DNA from: Penelope pileata | Lineage: Eukaryota; Chordata; Aves; Galliformes; Cracidae | Assembly: GCA_013396635.1 (NCBI GenBank) | Contig: WBMW01003217.1 | Location: 231,295-295,294 of the forward strand | Direction: 5' to 3' | Length of the DNA stretch: 64,000 bases | Shown here: piece after piece, positions 24,594 to 35,853 of the stretch | Layout: each line of letters begins with the position of its first letter | How positions within the stretch are numbered: position 1 is the stretch's first letter | Made by a program: the position numbers and the translations under genes | The notes under the pieces: model-generated | Told to the model about the DNA's origin: nothing | Database searches by the model: none | The model's input: only the letters and a program-made list of their open reading frames with translations

Positions 24594-26665
24594 TTTTTAT
24601 TATGTACACAATGTAGTTTTGCTCTTGGTGAATGATCTGGTATTGGCTGCACATCTGCTGTACAGTGAAGGCTCCCAATCCCATTGAAAATGGGACCTGG
24701 GTATCCACTGTGTCACCTAGGGAGGGAATACAGGTGCATGCACCACAGGGGAGCAGCGGTTCCCTGCTGCCAGGAGTTCAGATAGCTCCCGGGGTCCTCA
24801 TATCTAAGACACCTAAACCCATCAAGGATTAGCCAAAGCAACGCTCCACATCCTGTTTTCACTGCAGTGCAGCAAGACAGCTCACATGGAAGAAGGTAGT
24901 ACTTCAGTTTTGAAGCCACATGACATAATTCAGGGACAATTCTCAATTCATTTTTCATTTTGCTTATGCAATATCTCTCTAAAGATGAAGTTTAACCCTC
25001 AGCAGTTAAATACATTTTACTGTAATCAAAATGACAGATAAAAGGCTTTCCATACCAAATGACTGGCAAAATATTTCTAATTCTTACGACTAATGTAAAC
25101 TATTTCTCAAAGCAAGAGACAGTTCGGGGAATAAATTTCTCAGTTGCATTAGCATAAAGAGTGAAAACATTGCTTTCCTTTGCCAAAGATGGTATGCTAC
25201 ATAACACAGAGCAGAACAGAATTATTCTCTCAAGTGCCTGAATAGTTGGAAACTGTTTCTCTTCACTCTCTGAATCAACTTCAATGACATTTTGCCCCCT
25301 CTTTAGGTTCCCTCTTGGTGCTGAAAACAGCGTGGTGTTCCTTTTTGGCAAAATTATTTGATATACAGGAAGTATTCATAATAGATTTTTAAAATATAGA
25401 ACAGTATAAGTAAGAAAAAATACTATTATTAAATATGAATAAAACAGCTCTTACCTGTTTGCTTAAGGTTGCCACCTTATCTCAAATGTTTGCCCTTGAA
25501 ATCTAAAAAAAAAGAGATAGAACAATTTAATAAAACAATTATATAACATGTCTACCATTTGATGAGTACATTTTATCATAATTTAAACAGAATAAAAATA
25601 AAAATCAACAAAAAACCTCTATGGCATTCTTAGTTGATTTCTATATTGCTGGTTGCTACATATGAGCTGGAAAACAGAAATTCAAGGAATCTGCTTTAGA
25701 GAACGTAATTGTCCAAGAGAACATGCATTAAAATTCTAATCCATGTAAAACCATGTAATTCAAAAGGTAAAATAATTCAATACAACACCAAAAAAGGTAT
25801 GTACACCTTTTATAGTCCTAAGAAAGGATTCTTAACACTGATGTTTTGTTAGTTCTGCTTAACATCCCAGAACTCATAGGTAGCTAGCTTACAAAGCATA
25901 GATCTTATTCAAGGTCTAGATGTTAAACCAGAAAGTAACAGAAATCTTCTTGTATTGGTAAGCATGAGCCTCACATGAACATGAGGTTAACAGCAGTTGC
26001 AGGCTATCATGAGAAAGGGCCCATCTTTTATCACCTAATAACTAACAAATCTCTGTATTTAGTAATACAGGGGTAGCACAAATAAGGCACACAGTTCTTT
26101 ACCCTTATATCATTACTTTCAAGGTTTCTAAAGAAGTCTAACTCTCTACCCTCTCCTGAATTCCGACTTAGAATCGACATGTTAACTGCTTTGTTAGGTT
26201 CTCTCCTATGATTATTTCCTTTTCTTCTTCGATATCTTTATTTTGTAATAAATTAGGCTAAAGCATCCTGAAGTAGAATACTTATAGAGCGTAAAACATT
26301 CTATTTGATATTAGGTCTTGTGGAAATGTGAAAGAGTATCAGCACTCCTACTTCCACCGGCTTTCCTCGCAAGCACTACTCTGTCTCTGGACTAAGTGCT
26401 CATATGACAAAATGCATTGGTGCTAAATGCCCTGACTACCAGTCTACAAGTTTGGTGTCCATTTTGTGGATTCTTTGCCTGATATATTAGTTTTATGTTC
26501 TATTAACCTTAATAAGAGGCTAATTTTAGCTTTGTGGGCGGCATATCACAAAAATCCAGAAAATGCTTCAATTAAAGAACAATTTGTGCAGCAAGAGAAG
26601 TTTGATTCTGCCACACTAAGTAAATGCAAACTAAGATTACAGTAATTCCTCATCTTTCTGCAAAG

Positions 26666-26780
26666 AAATAAGGGTAAGAGTAGTGGGGGGGAGGCAAAAA
26701 AAAAAAAAAGAAAAAATGACTGGAATAGAAAGTGGGAAGAAAAAAGAAAAGGGGAAGAAAAAAGAAACAAAAAGGGGGAG
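26666..26780 (+). repeat. polypurine low-complexity tract
   Basis: About 115 bases are composed almost entirely of A and G, including a G7 run near 26685-26691, an A14 run near 26696-26709, and gaaaaaag/ggggaag words. On the minus strand it is a polypyrimidine tract, which explains the Phe/Leu/Ser-rich spurious frames there. Such tracts can form triplex DNA; the sequence shows no more than composition. Confidence 0.8.
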
Positions 26781-29191
26781 TGTTATATTTTCTTTCAGGT
26801 TTCTGATGTAAGAAACGAGGGAAATGAAATCAGGCACTGCATGTTGAGTTCAGAGGCATAGCGGCAACTCTCATGATTCCCACCCAGTTCAGTATTAAAC
26901 CAAAACCAAAAATAAAAAATAAACTAAAATTGTACAAGAGCAGGCTATCAACTGACAGCCTAAAGCATAACATGCTGTTCAGAGTTTCAGTATATCTCAC
27001 TCATCAGTAAGAGACCAATGACCATCATCGGTTATCAAACCCTTACGTCTAAATGCTAGCAAGAACACTCACCGGAGCGAAGTGAGAGCCCCTGCTATCC
27101 AACATTGCTCACAATCAGCCTTGAGCTTTTTGGCTCAGAGAAAGCCTTCTGTCCATAGACAAGAGGAAATAGATCCCTTCCTAGTTTAACTTATCTCAAT
27201 GTACCACTCTAAGAAAACCCTCCATGATAGAGTATCTTCATTTAGATAATTTAACTAGACTAACAAGAAATTAAATGAAGACTAAAATAATAATAAAAAA
27301 AATACATGGCTAAATAAATACAAAGGGTGCATAGGATTAGATAGAAAGAAAAAAAAATTGGAAAAATACCTGTTTTTTTCCTGTTCTTTTTAATGAAAGG
27401 CAGTAAGAATGAAGAACACATTCCAGGTGAAATATTTTTAAAAAATCTGATTTGCATATGTTGCTTCTACTCTGAAACTATATTTTGAAGCCAAAGCAAA
27501 GTAAAATGAATACGAAACAGCAAGAATAAGGTAGATTTGAAGCATGTTTAACATCTCATTATCACCTCATTTTTCCTTTGCCTGTTAGAGATATCTTCAA
27601 AAACAAGAACAACAAAACCCACTAATGTTTGAGAACTGGCTGCTGTGTGGTCTGAACTCATGTTCCTTGCTACTATAACTCCCTACATCCACTAATCTCA
27701 AGCTAAATCAAACATGACAGCCACCTCCACTTCTCAGGTCTTCAAGATATTTCCTTCCCCCAGATGGCATTTGACAGTGTACAAAGGCAAGAAAGAAAAC
27801 ACAGTTTAATGGGACTTCAATTGTTTTAGTCCTCAAGGAAAAATAAGGATTAGATACGTAGAAAATAGAATATTTCCCTGGAGTTGTCTTTATATTTCTT
27901 TAACTTTAAAGATTTACTGACTGGATACTGAAAACAAAGTTACTTTAACTTCTAGGTTTAATTTGACAACCTGAAAAGGCAGGGAGGTGGGGTGGGGAAT
28001 CAAACGAATTATAGGAATACTCTTAAGAGTACGACTCACATTATAAAGTGAACGGGGGCTGAGCGAAGAACAATAAAATGAGCAAAAGCCAGGTCCTATA
28101 AAACTATGAGTGCTCTCTGTTCTTGTTAGCTTCAACAAGAAATGAAGGGTCTTAGGTTCTGGATGGCTGCGTCCACTGTTTTTAGGATCTAGAGAACAAA
28201 GCAGGACTAGAACAAACATGCATCTGTAGTACGTGCCTCCTCGCTGCCCTTGTTACAAGTCTGTTTATCCTACCCTATCAACAGGGGGACATTTACTCAG
28301 GGAAAAGCTTCTTTGTTGATGGCAATTCTTGTCCTCCAAAGGCTCAACAGCGACATACTGTCTGAGCAGAGGGCATCAGTTCTCATATCTGCAAGTGACG
28401 CTGGACTTAATATAACCAACTGCAAAATTCTAAGAGCTGCATTCTAGCCCACTAATATTGCACATAAACACGAGATCACTGTCCTTGCACCTTCTTTGAA
28501 AACTATGGAATATAATTTCAAGACAACAGAATTTCATTTAGCATTTATATTACATCTGCTATATAATTTGGGAAATGAAAATATATACTGTTGTACTTCC
28601 AGTTTTGCAGGGACAATTGTAAATAAAAGATCTCTATAGATGAGACTTCAGACAGACACTAATGCCCATCTAGAAAGAAGCAAGTGGAGGAGAGAGATGC
28701 TGAGAGGCTGCGTATCCCAATTATCACATCTGCTATGCCAATACACCTCTTACAAGCATCCACGTCATTCTATTTCGAATGTTCAGCGCTGTTCCATAGA
28801 AATCAGTAGGGGCTATGACTTTTCTAGCAGCAGGAACAATGTCCTGAGTAGGAGGGAATGTGGGCTGGAAATGAAGGTCTCCATGACAAAGACCACATGA
28901 AAGTTGATAAGCAACTTTAAACAGGAGCTTCAGGACAAGCTAGAGTTATTGTCTACTGGTACTAAAAGCACATAAAAATCTGAGAAATTAGTTTTGCTGG
29001 AATGATTATTATTTAAATTATTTTAAACTTTAACACTTAGACTGTTTCATGTTTTGATATTATTGAGAAAGGATTATTCTACTGCTGACAGTGGTTTGCT
29101 GTTCACTCTAATGATAGTGAAATCAACCAGGGCATATTTTCTTATAGCTATAACGAGAGAAACTTTGAACTTAAAAGAGTTATACTAGTAA

Positions 29192-29210
29192 AAATAATAA
29201 TAATAATAAT
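29192..29210 (+). repeat. (AAT)6 microsatellite
   Basis: A perfect trinucleotide run of about 19 bases. It is short but could be polymorphic. Confidence 0.85.
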
Positions 29211-29254
29211 CTCTGCTTTACAACATCTTAAGCCTGCTCAGGTCCTGTTGAAAC

Positions 29255-29287
29255 CAAAAGGAGTCAGGACTCCTTGATCTCCTTTTG
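29255..29287. repeat. overlapping alternative inverted repeats
   Basis: Two perfect stems share sequence. One pairs aaggagtc (29258-29265) with gactcctt (29268-29275) around 2 bases. The other pairs caaaaggag (29255-29263) with ctccttttg (29279-29287) around 15 bases. They cannot form together. No terminator or riboswitch is implied in this eukaryotic setting. Confidence 0.6.
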
Positions 29288-30954
29288 CCTCAGTTTATCT
29301 GATTGCAAATCAGGTTTTCTGTTTTTCTGATTTTCTATTTGACTTCAGATCTGGGATGGGAAATATTTTGTGATTGAGAGTTGGAGTGAAGGTAAGTAAA
29401 TAAGGTATGTCATGGAGATAGGACTGTTTGCAAGCCATTTGTGCTTGGATCTCAATAAGGGATTTATTTATTTTACATTTTATTTTAAGACTAAGCATAT
29501 CTTTTTTTCTAATAAAAGCAAAGTTGGCATTACTTCTAAAAAACAAAACAAAATATCCCACAACAAACAAACCTTTCTTAAACACATAGCAGCAATGCAA
29601 CGCAAAGACATTACCTCTAAACTATCTGTATGTATCAAAGCCTTAAGCTAATATTTATTTTAAATGTAGTTCCACTTGTTTCCATACGAAGTGTGGTTAT
29701 TACAAAATAATTTTAAATTACGATGTGCATTGCTGGAATACTCTGTGCACGCATGTGCATGTGCACACGCCGGGGCCAAGGCCAGAGAGAATCACATATT
29801 TCTCATCCAAAGGAGAACACAGATAGTGAGAAAGACGTAGCATGGTATGTTCTCGTCAGAGATCACACACAAACTGCCTAAAACACATCTTATGATCCTC
29901 CCACAAAGTGATATTTTTACTACTCTTAATGAAGCTAGGCAGGTGTTTACACTTATGATGCATGTCCGTCTAAAGTTGGAATTAAGCACAGACAAAATAG
30001 CGAAGCTTGACGCACTAGACCATGACATACTGTATGTACTGTAATTAAAATAAACTCTGTTCCTGGTATATATATATAAATTTTTTTTTCCGATGAGGAA
30101 ACAAAAAAGCTATGAAGATGCATTCTGATTTGTGGAGAGCTGCGAACTATTCCGAGAAGTGTCAAAAAATAACTTGCAGAATGAAATAAAATTCTCTAAA
30201 ACACCTTTTTAGCCTTGGCTCACTCTCTGCCAGGTGATTTTGGGGGAGGAGGAAGGAAGGGAGCTTTCCATCTGTTGGGGTGTTAAGTTTCTAAACATAC
30301 TCCTGAGCTAATTTTGACTCCTTAAAATGTGAGATAAGCTGATGTACTCTAAATCAATATATCATGTCAATCAACAGTGCTTTTCTCAATATCAGCCCAC
30401 TCACTTCCGCCTCCTGCTTGCAGGCTCTGGAGGCTTCTTGTTCTAGGAACTATGTTTCCCTTTAAAAATGAAAGATTCAAGTAGTATCAACAAACCAGAG
30501 CTGACTAATAATCTAATAAGATAGATTTGAATATTGAGAATAGAAATAACAAGACTAATCTGTTCATTTACTTTACCCTGATGTACTATTTTACCTAATT
30601 GCAAACACTCAGAAATATCAAGTAAAAAGCATCAAGTGCGAGGTAAATACATTGTAAAGAAACATTGAATGATATAAAATAATACTAAAAACAGTATGTT
30701 CCACCATATCTTTTTCTCTTCAAACAGGTGTAGTTGCCTCTGGAGTACGTTAACACTTGTAAGACGCTATGGAACAGAAATATTTAGAAAATTGTGTCAT
30801 CACCTTGCCAGAACATACGAACAAATTTACTAAGTCTAGGCCTACTTAATCCTAAGTGCTTTCAAAAACAGTCATCATCACTGTTTTGCTGGAGAAGCTG
30901 AAGATTAGAGTATGCGTACAGCAATTGCCTCTGCGTAATGCATCTAGAAGCTTA

Positions 30955-31548
30955 TAGACTTGCAGAAGGTGGAAATTCTATCTGGACCATCGAGCTCAGT
31001 AGGCAATTCAGGATGCAGAGCTCATACATTTGCCTAACCCATTCACATTTTTGGCCTTCATAACATCCTTCAGCAATGAGTTCTACAAGCATAAATTGAG
31101 CAAAAATCATTTTTTCTAGTAGCTATAAAATTATTTACAAGCCAATCATTTTATTTGGTATATCAATTTATTTTCATATCTATCTTCTCCTCTTCCTCTG
31201 ATTTCTTCTCCGAACTGCAGAATTGTGAAGTATTCTAATTCCCATTATAAACCACATGACAGATGGTCCATACACTTGATCACTCAATGATTTTCCTTCT
31301 TAGTTCTGCTGGATCATTTTTTGAAGCAAAGCAAGCAAAGTCATATGAAGCATTCGAAACACAATCTACAAAATTAAACAACTTTACCAACAGATTTATG
31401 CAGCAGTGCAAATCAGTTTCCTGTCTTGCTTCAAGTTCCTCTCCTAGTAATACCTAATATTCTATTTGCTTTTTGACCAGTGATGAATATTGGGTGGATT
31501 TTTCAGATAAATATTCACAACGATTCCCAGCAGGAATCACTCAAGTAT
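30955..31548 (-). mobile_element. ancient, highly diverged CR1-type LINE fragment
   Basis: The plus strand carries, in order, phrases that resemble the reverse complement of old sauropsid CR1 copies (the kind abundant in turtles and crocodilians): ggaccatcgagctcag near 30985, cataacatccttcagcaatg at 31061-31080 followed by agttctacaag, and finally taatacctaatattctattt with gctttttgacc at 31449-31480, then cacaacgattccc near 31517. Spacing and order match such elements, but divergence is high, the middle (31130-31440) is barely recognisable, and no reading frame survives. The boundaries are approximate. The comparison is from memory, so this is inference rather than alignment. If correct, the insertion predates the other CR1 copies here by a wide margin. 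Confidence 0.5.
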
Positions 31549-31906
31549 TTGCAAGGTGGACAATGCTTAGCGATGTAAATTACGTGCATAGGACTCAGAT
31601 GCTGTGTATATGTAAGACATAACCATAGCATCACAAAGAACATCTAGTTTATTAGCTGAAATGTCAACTTCAGATTTAAAAATGTGAAGAAAAAAATGCT
31701 TTTATAAATATTAGTATTTCACTTCTCCCTTCTCTTCTTTTGTTAAAACAACGATAAAAACAAACTCCACCATTCAAAACCGACAAAACAAACCCAAAGA
31801 ATCAAGTAAAGACAGAACCCATCAAGAAACCCTAAAGCTAATTGCAATATGAGTGCATTGAACCTCTGATGCAGCAACATCTTGAGGACACATCTAACTT
31901 TTGGGA

Positions 31907-31928
31907 TGAGTCACATCACTGTGACTCA
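31907..31928. promoter_or_regulatory. inverted pair of AP-1-type (TRE) motifs
   Basis: The arms tgagtcaca (31907-31915) and tgtgactca (31920-31928) form an exact 9-bp inverted repeat around tcac. Each arm contains the canonical AP-1 heptamer TGA(C/G)TCA bound by Fos/Jun dimers, with starts 15 bases apart. The motif is short and occurs by chance elsewhere in this window (for example near 1815, 4169 and 13472), but the symmetric pairing is unusual. Regulatory activity is unproven. Confidence 0.35.
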
Positions 31929-32491
31929 CAATCAATAGCAATTTTAATGTGCAAAATTTAAGATGGTTTTTGAGGTCCTTATTTGGTTAGCATCCAATTT
32001 CAATAGATATTGCCCCATGGTTTTACTGGTAAAAAGAGCAGAGTCTTGGCTGCCTTGAAAAAATGATTATGGGAATGAAATTTGTGGATTCTTGAAATAG
32101 CAGAGTTTTATTTTAACATAGCGTGCCCGAAGGTCAACAGGTTATATCCTGATACCAAAAACAAACAAACAAACAAAGAAAAAAAACCCAGAAATTTCCT
32201 TTCTTGTTTTAGTCAAAATAGACTAGTACCCTAAAATCACCAGAACTAAGCAAACAAGTGGCCCTACATTGTTTTTATTCTGAAGCACTAAATGTATACC
32301 TCTAAAATGCCAATTCCTCATGTGTTTTACATAGTGGGTACCCAAGGATAGCCTGGGCACAAGTGAAATTTTAGCACTTTTCACAATTTTGAGTTGTCTC
32401 CTCCCAGGAAAGTCTTACTGTAATTGCCTTCAGCACATTCTGAATCGGGCCCAAAGTTATCTAACAAATAAAACTGTACTTTACTCCATTA

Positions 32492-32520
32492 TCTCTCTCT
32501 CTCTTTTTTCCCCCCTCTTC
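32492..32520 (+). repeat. (CT)n pyrimidine tract
   Basis: A run of (TC) dinucleotides is followed by T6 and C7 and then ctcttc. It is low-complexity sequence without further signal. Confidence 0.8.
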
Positions 32521-32750
32521 TGTTCTATCCTGTAGCAAGCAGACTATTTCAAGTTTCAAGCACATCAACTTCTGCTGGAAGAAAAAGCATACAGAAAATT
32601 GACTTGGATTCCTTCTAAAAAGGAAATAAGAGGAAGTCCATGAAGAGGAGTGGCTAATGTTAATAAGTATCTACCTGAAATGGCAGAATGAAAAAGAAAT
32701 ACAAATCATAACTAATAGTATTTCCAAAGAACTCAAAAATCTTAACTTTT

Positions 32751-32832
32751 TAGAGTAGAGAAACATTATTTAGAATTTACTTAGCATCTTAGAATTTCAC
32801 TTAGATTTTACTTACTTAGAATAGAGAAACAT
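32751..32832 (+). repeat. nested short direct repeats
   Basis: The 16-mer tagagtagagaaacat (32751-32766) recurs with one change at 32817-32832. Between them ttagaatttacttag (32770-32784) recurs as ttagaatttcacttag (32789-32804), with a further ttacttacttag after it. This looks like slippage-type local duplication followed by mutation. Confidence 0.75.
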
Positions 32833-34995
32833 ATATCCAGACGTAAGTTTATTGATATATAATACCCATTTGTTTTTAATTTTAATAAAAACAGCTAGGC
32901 ATGGGCATTTGATCTAAATACAGAAGTTCAGAAATCTGGGGGAAGGATTCCCTCTACCATGGTTAAACAAGACATTTAGATTTCCAAACCCTATTAAAGC
33001 CCCAAGTGAAAAGTTGTCTGAGCGGGTTTCCTTATTAATATCTTATTGCTAAAATGATCCATGACACACTTCCATCCACAAAGACTGCTTGCACCAGAGC
33101 AATCAAGCATCTTTTTCAAAAACCAAGGAAAACATGTCCCTCCACATCTGACCATTTATAGATTGGAGAGTTTCCAGGTGTCAATATCCATAACAGTAAT
33201 AAATACTACCTATCAATCTGTTAATGTCTCCGTTCTGTTAAGGCATGATCTTGCTCCTCTACAACAGCATATAACAAGTACTGAAAAAGCAGCATAGCTC
33301 AAGAGAAAATCCAGGACCTTAAGTTTCTGGGAATTCCACAAATACCTGCATCTTAAGGGTTACGCTCAGGGCAGAATCCAGGCACTTGCAGAACACACAT
33401 AATGAAAACATTACTTAATCTCTCTGGCGGAGTTTCAACTAGTAAACTACAACCCACTACTGCCTTCAGACAGAATTCACAATTATATAAGAGAAGAAAG
33501 AATCTTAAATCATATTTGCGATCATTTCAACTGTAGTTTTCTTTCCTTTATCTCTGTTCAATTTAAAGTGTTAAAAAAGAAAAATAAAGAAAAAAGGAAA
33601 AGAGGTGATTTACTAAACACATTATGAAATTCTAATTAAACATAAAAGAACAAAGAACGCTGGGAATACAGACAGTGCGCCTGTGTGCTACACACATGAC
33701 AACACTAAGAAACTTGCATCCTATTATGCTGAAGAGTACTCCTTACAATCACACTGCTCTTTCCAAGATATTCTTGTTTACAACTGTAATATTTGATGTT
33801 TAATTTCAGCACATCAGATCATTTTCTTTTGCAGACCGTAATAGCCTGTTGTGACGTATAAAAATTCATCTGCATACCTCCCTGGTGCTTAAACAGCACA
33901 ATATTTCACTGCTGTTTCTCTTTGGGCCTGAAGACCTAGGCACTGAAAGAAAGATGGGTATGAAGAAATTTATCTGTATTTATCCGTTAACGACTTCCTG
34001 AAGAAATCTTTCACACAGACAATAAACTTCAGCTAGAAAAGACCAAAAAATAAATTCTAAAAATAGGAAGGTCAAATCCCTTAGAAATCCTTAAAAAAGA
34101 CTAACGTAAAACCTTTAAAAGAGTAACAGAACTAAAGTTCGCAAGCACTGCGCAGTTTATGGGATCTTTTGTTAGCTTTAAAAACATAATTTTTAAGTAC
34201 TAATACCATCAAACCTGTTCCCTAAATCAAAATTTAATGAAGAAAAAGAGTGTGCTCTTCTTCGTAGCAAGAAGTTTGGAAGTGCCAATCATTTCAGCTT
34301 ACTCATCACTATTTAAAAGACATTTCCAGCACCGCGGAGAGAACTGAAAGGTCAACCCAAAAGCTCTTTCAGTTGCCTACAGCAACGCCTGATTGTTCCG
34401 TCAGGTTTGATTCCTTTCAAAGAGTTCTTAAACAATGGAAAAGCCACTAAATAACTGAATGCCGACGACAATCATTGGATATACCCACTCAGGTCGAATG
34501 GTCATTCACAAAAATACCAAACACCTAGCATAGTGCTCATAAACATAGTTGCACAGTTAATATAACTTCCGAAGTAGGTTCTCCATTGAAGAAAACCTCA
34601 CCACTTTAAAATACAAACTCTAACCCGTACACACTGCAACGTCCTGATCACAAGTCATTGCTTTGCAAGGATGCAAAACCACCATTAGAGCCTTAATATG
34701 CTCTTTTAGCTGACAGCTGCAGTTAAATTCCCACCAGCAGGAAAGGCTGACCCTCCTGCCATCTAAAGCATCAAGCCCAGCTTTTTTTCTTCTCAGCAGT
34801 TTACGTTATTTCAGCTAATCACAACATAAACTTACTTGGGCCACTTTGGGTCTTGGTAATAGAATTTGCAGAAAATTACCTCCATTTTTAGTTCTTACAG
34901 ATGGATAACTTCGGAAGGACAAACCATGACTGCTGATGAACATCAGCCTCATGTCTTCCTTTTAAACAAGAAGCATTCCACGTATGCCTCCATGC

Positions 34996-35022
34996 TTTTT
35001 TTTTTTTTTTAAAAAAAAAAAA
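34996..35022 (+). repeat. T15-A12 block
   Basis: Fifteen T are followed directly by twelve A. The block is self-complementary and nucleosome-unfriendly by composition. It might be a junction of two poly-A-type tails, but there is no recognisable element on either side. Confidence 0.8.
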
Positions 35023-35628
35023 TCATTCTTTGAGACAGTACGTACTCTAAACTCCTTTTAGTAACAGAAATAGCATAAGGAAAATAAAATAATACCCACA
35101 TGAAAGAAAGCAGTGAACTTGCTACATTACCTCCTGCCTGCTTTCCCTTTTTATGACCTAAAAATAATTTTTGCACATCAAACCAAAGCAAGCTTGAGAA
35201 AAGCTTTCCAAATAACCAAATCACATACCTACAATTACTACAGTCAGTACTGTAGACAGGGACAAAATATAACTTCCCTCTTGCAGTTTAGACCATTGAG
35301 TCCCTAACAAGACATTGTCTACTTTACAGGAGCCAATGTACAAGGCAGACTTAAACAATTATCAAAGCCGCAAAAAGTGTTTTTTTTTTCCTTTTCTCTT
35401 TTCTTTTCTTTTTATTTTTTTATTTTTTTTTAAAAAAGCACCACCAAAATCCACAAAGCCTTAGACCGAAAAGGCAGACCCTGAAAAAAAATTTAGGTGA
35501 GGATTAGCCCTCCTCATAAAAGCTGACTGTACTCCCAGTGACAGTCATTTATGAGGAACTGAGAAGGCCAGACAGTGGACAATTTCACATCCTTTTCATT
35601 ATTGCTGCAGGACACCTAATATGTTCTA

Positions 35629-35853
35629 AGAAGGCTGCTCCGAAAGTAATGCCTCCCATTTTATTATGTTGGACCAGAACATTGGAGGAGGATGTTGGTG
35701 GAATGGCAGTAGACATTGAACCTTCTCACCGATATCCCATTCCATTTTATTGCTGTGTGACAGATGGCAGCAGAGGGAAAGTCTGACAAAATGGTGTCTG
35801 ACAGGGAAGTGTGGATGAAAAAAGGTATGTCACCAAATTCCTCTGTGTGGAAA
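35629..35853 (+). mobile_element. mariner-like DNA transposon, 5' end fragment (Galluhop type)
   Basis: This is the left end of a Tc1/mariner-family element. It starts at or near a TA (35627-35628) with the terminal-repeat sequence ggctgctccgaaagtaatgc at 35633-35652, then a leader, then two ATGs (35764-35766 and 35791-35793) near the start of the transposase. Only the first roughly 20 transposase codons can be matched, over a frame change: the segment around atgtcaccaaattcctctg corresponds to the CVIEFLHAEK-type N-terminus of this family. After about 35853 similarity stops, so the catalytic DDE/D region and the right terminal repeat are absent. It is confirmed from within the window: its reverse complement matches 55366-54984 through terminal repeat, leader and N-terminal codons. 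It is non-autonomous and dead. Confidence 0.82.

Larger units (their letters stand above)
24594..30954. other. unique AT-rich sequence with a purine tract, no gene seen
   Basis: No gene or transposon is recognised. The stretch holds a strongly purine-rich tract at 26666-26780, an (AAT)6 microsatellite at 29192-29210, overlapping inverted repeats at 29255-29287, and a short (TA)n at about 30068-30078. The 83-codon minus-strand frame at 25100-25351 contains an acidic stretch (IEVDSESEEKQ) but no family I recognise. Confidence 0.55.
31549..35628. other. unique sequence with small repeats, no gene seen
   Basis: No gene or transposon is recognised. Contents are the inverted AP-1-type motif pair at 31907-31928, a pyrimidine tract at 32492-32520, an internal repeat cluster at 32751-32832, a T15A12 block at 34996-35022, and T-rich sequence at 35378-35431. 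Confidence 0.55.

Noticed and set aside
25100..25351. 83-codon minus-strand frame with an acidic patch
   Set aside because: An acidic SESEE stretch alone is not evidence of coding. No conserved motif, start context or adjacent exon was found.
34996..35022. T15A12 as the tail junction of retrocopies
   Set aside because: No retrocopy or SINE body is recognisable on either side, and A/T runs are frequent throughout the window.
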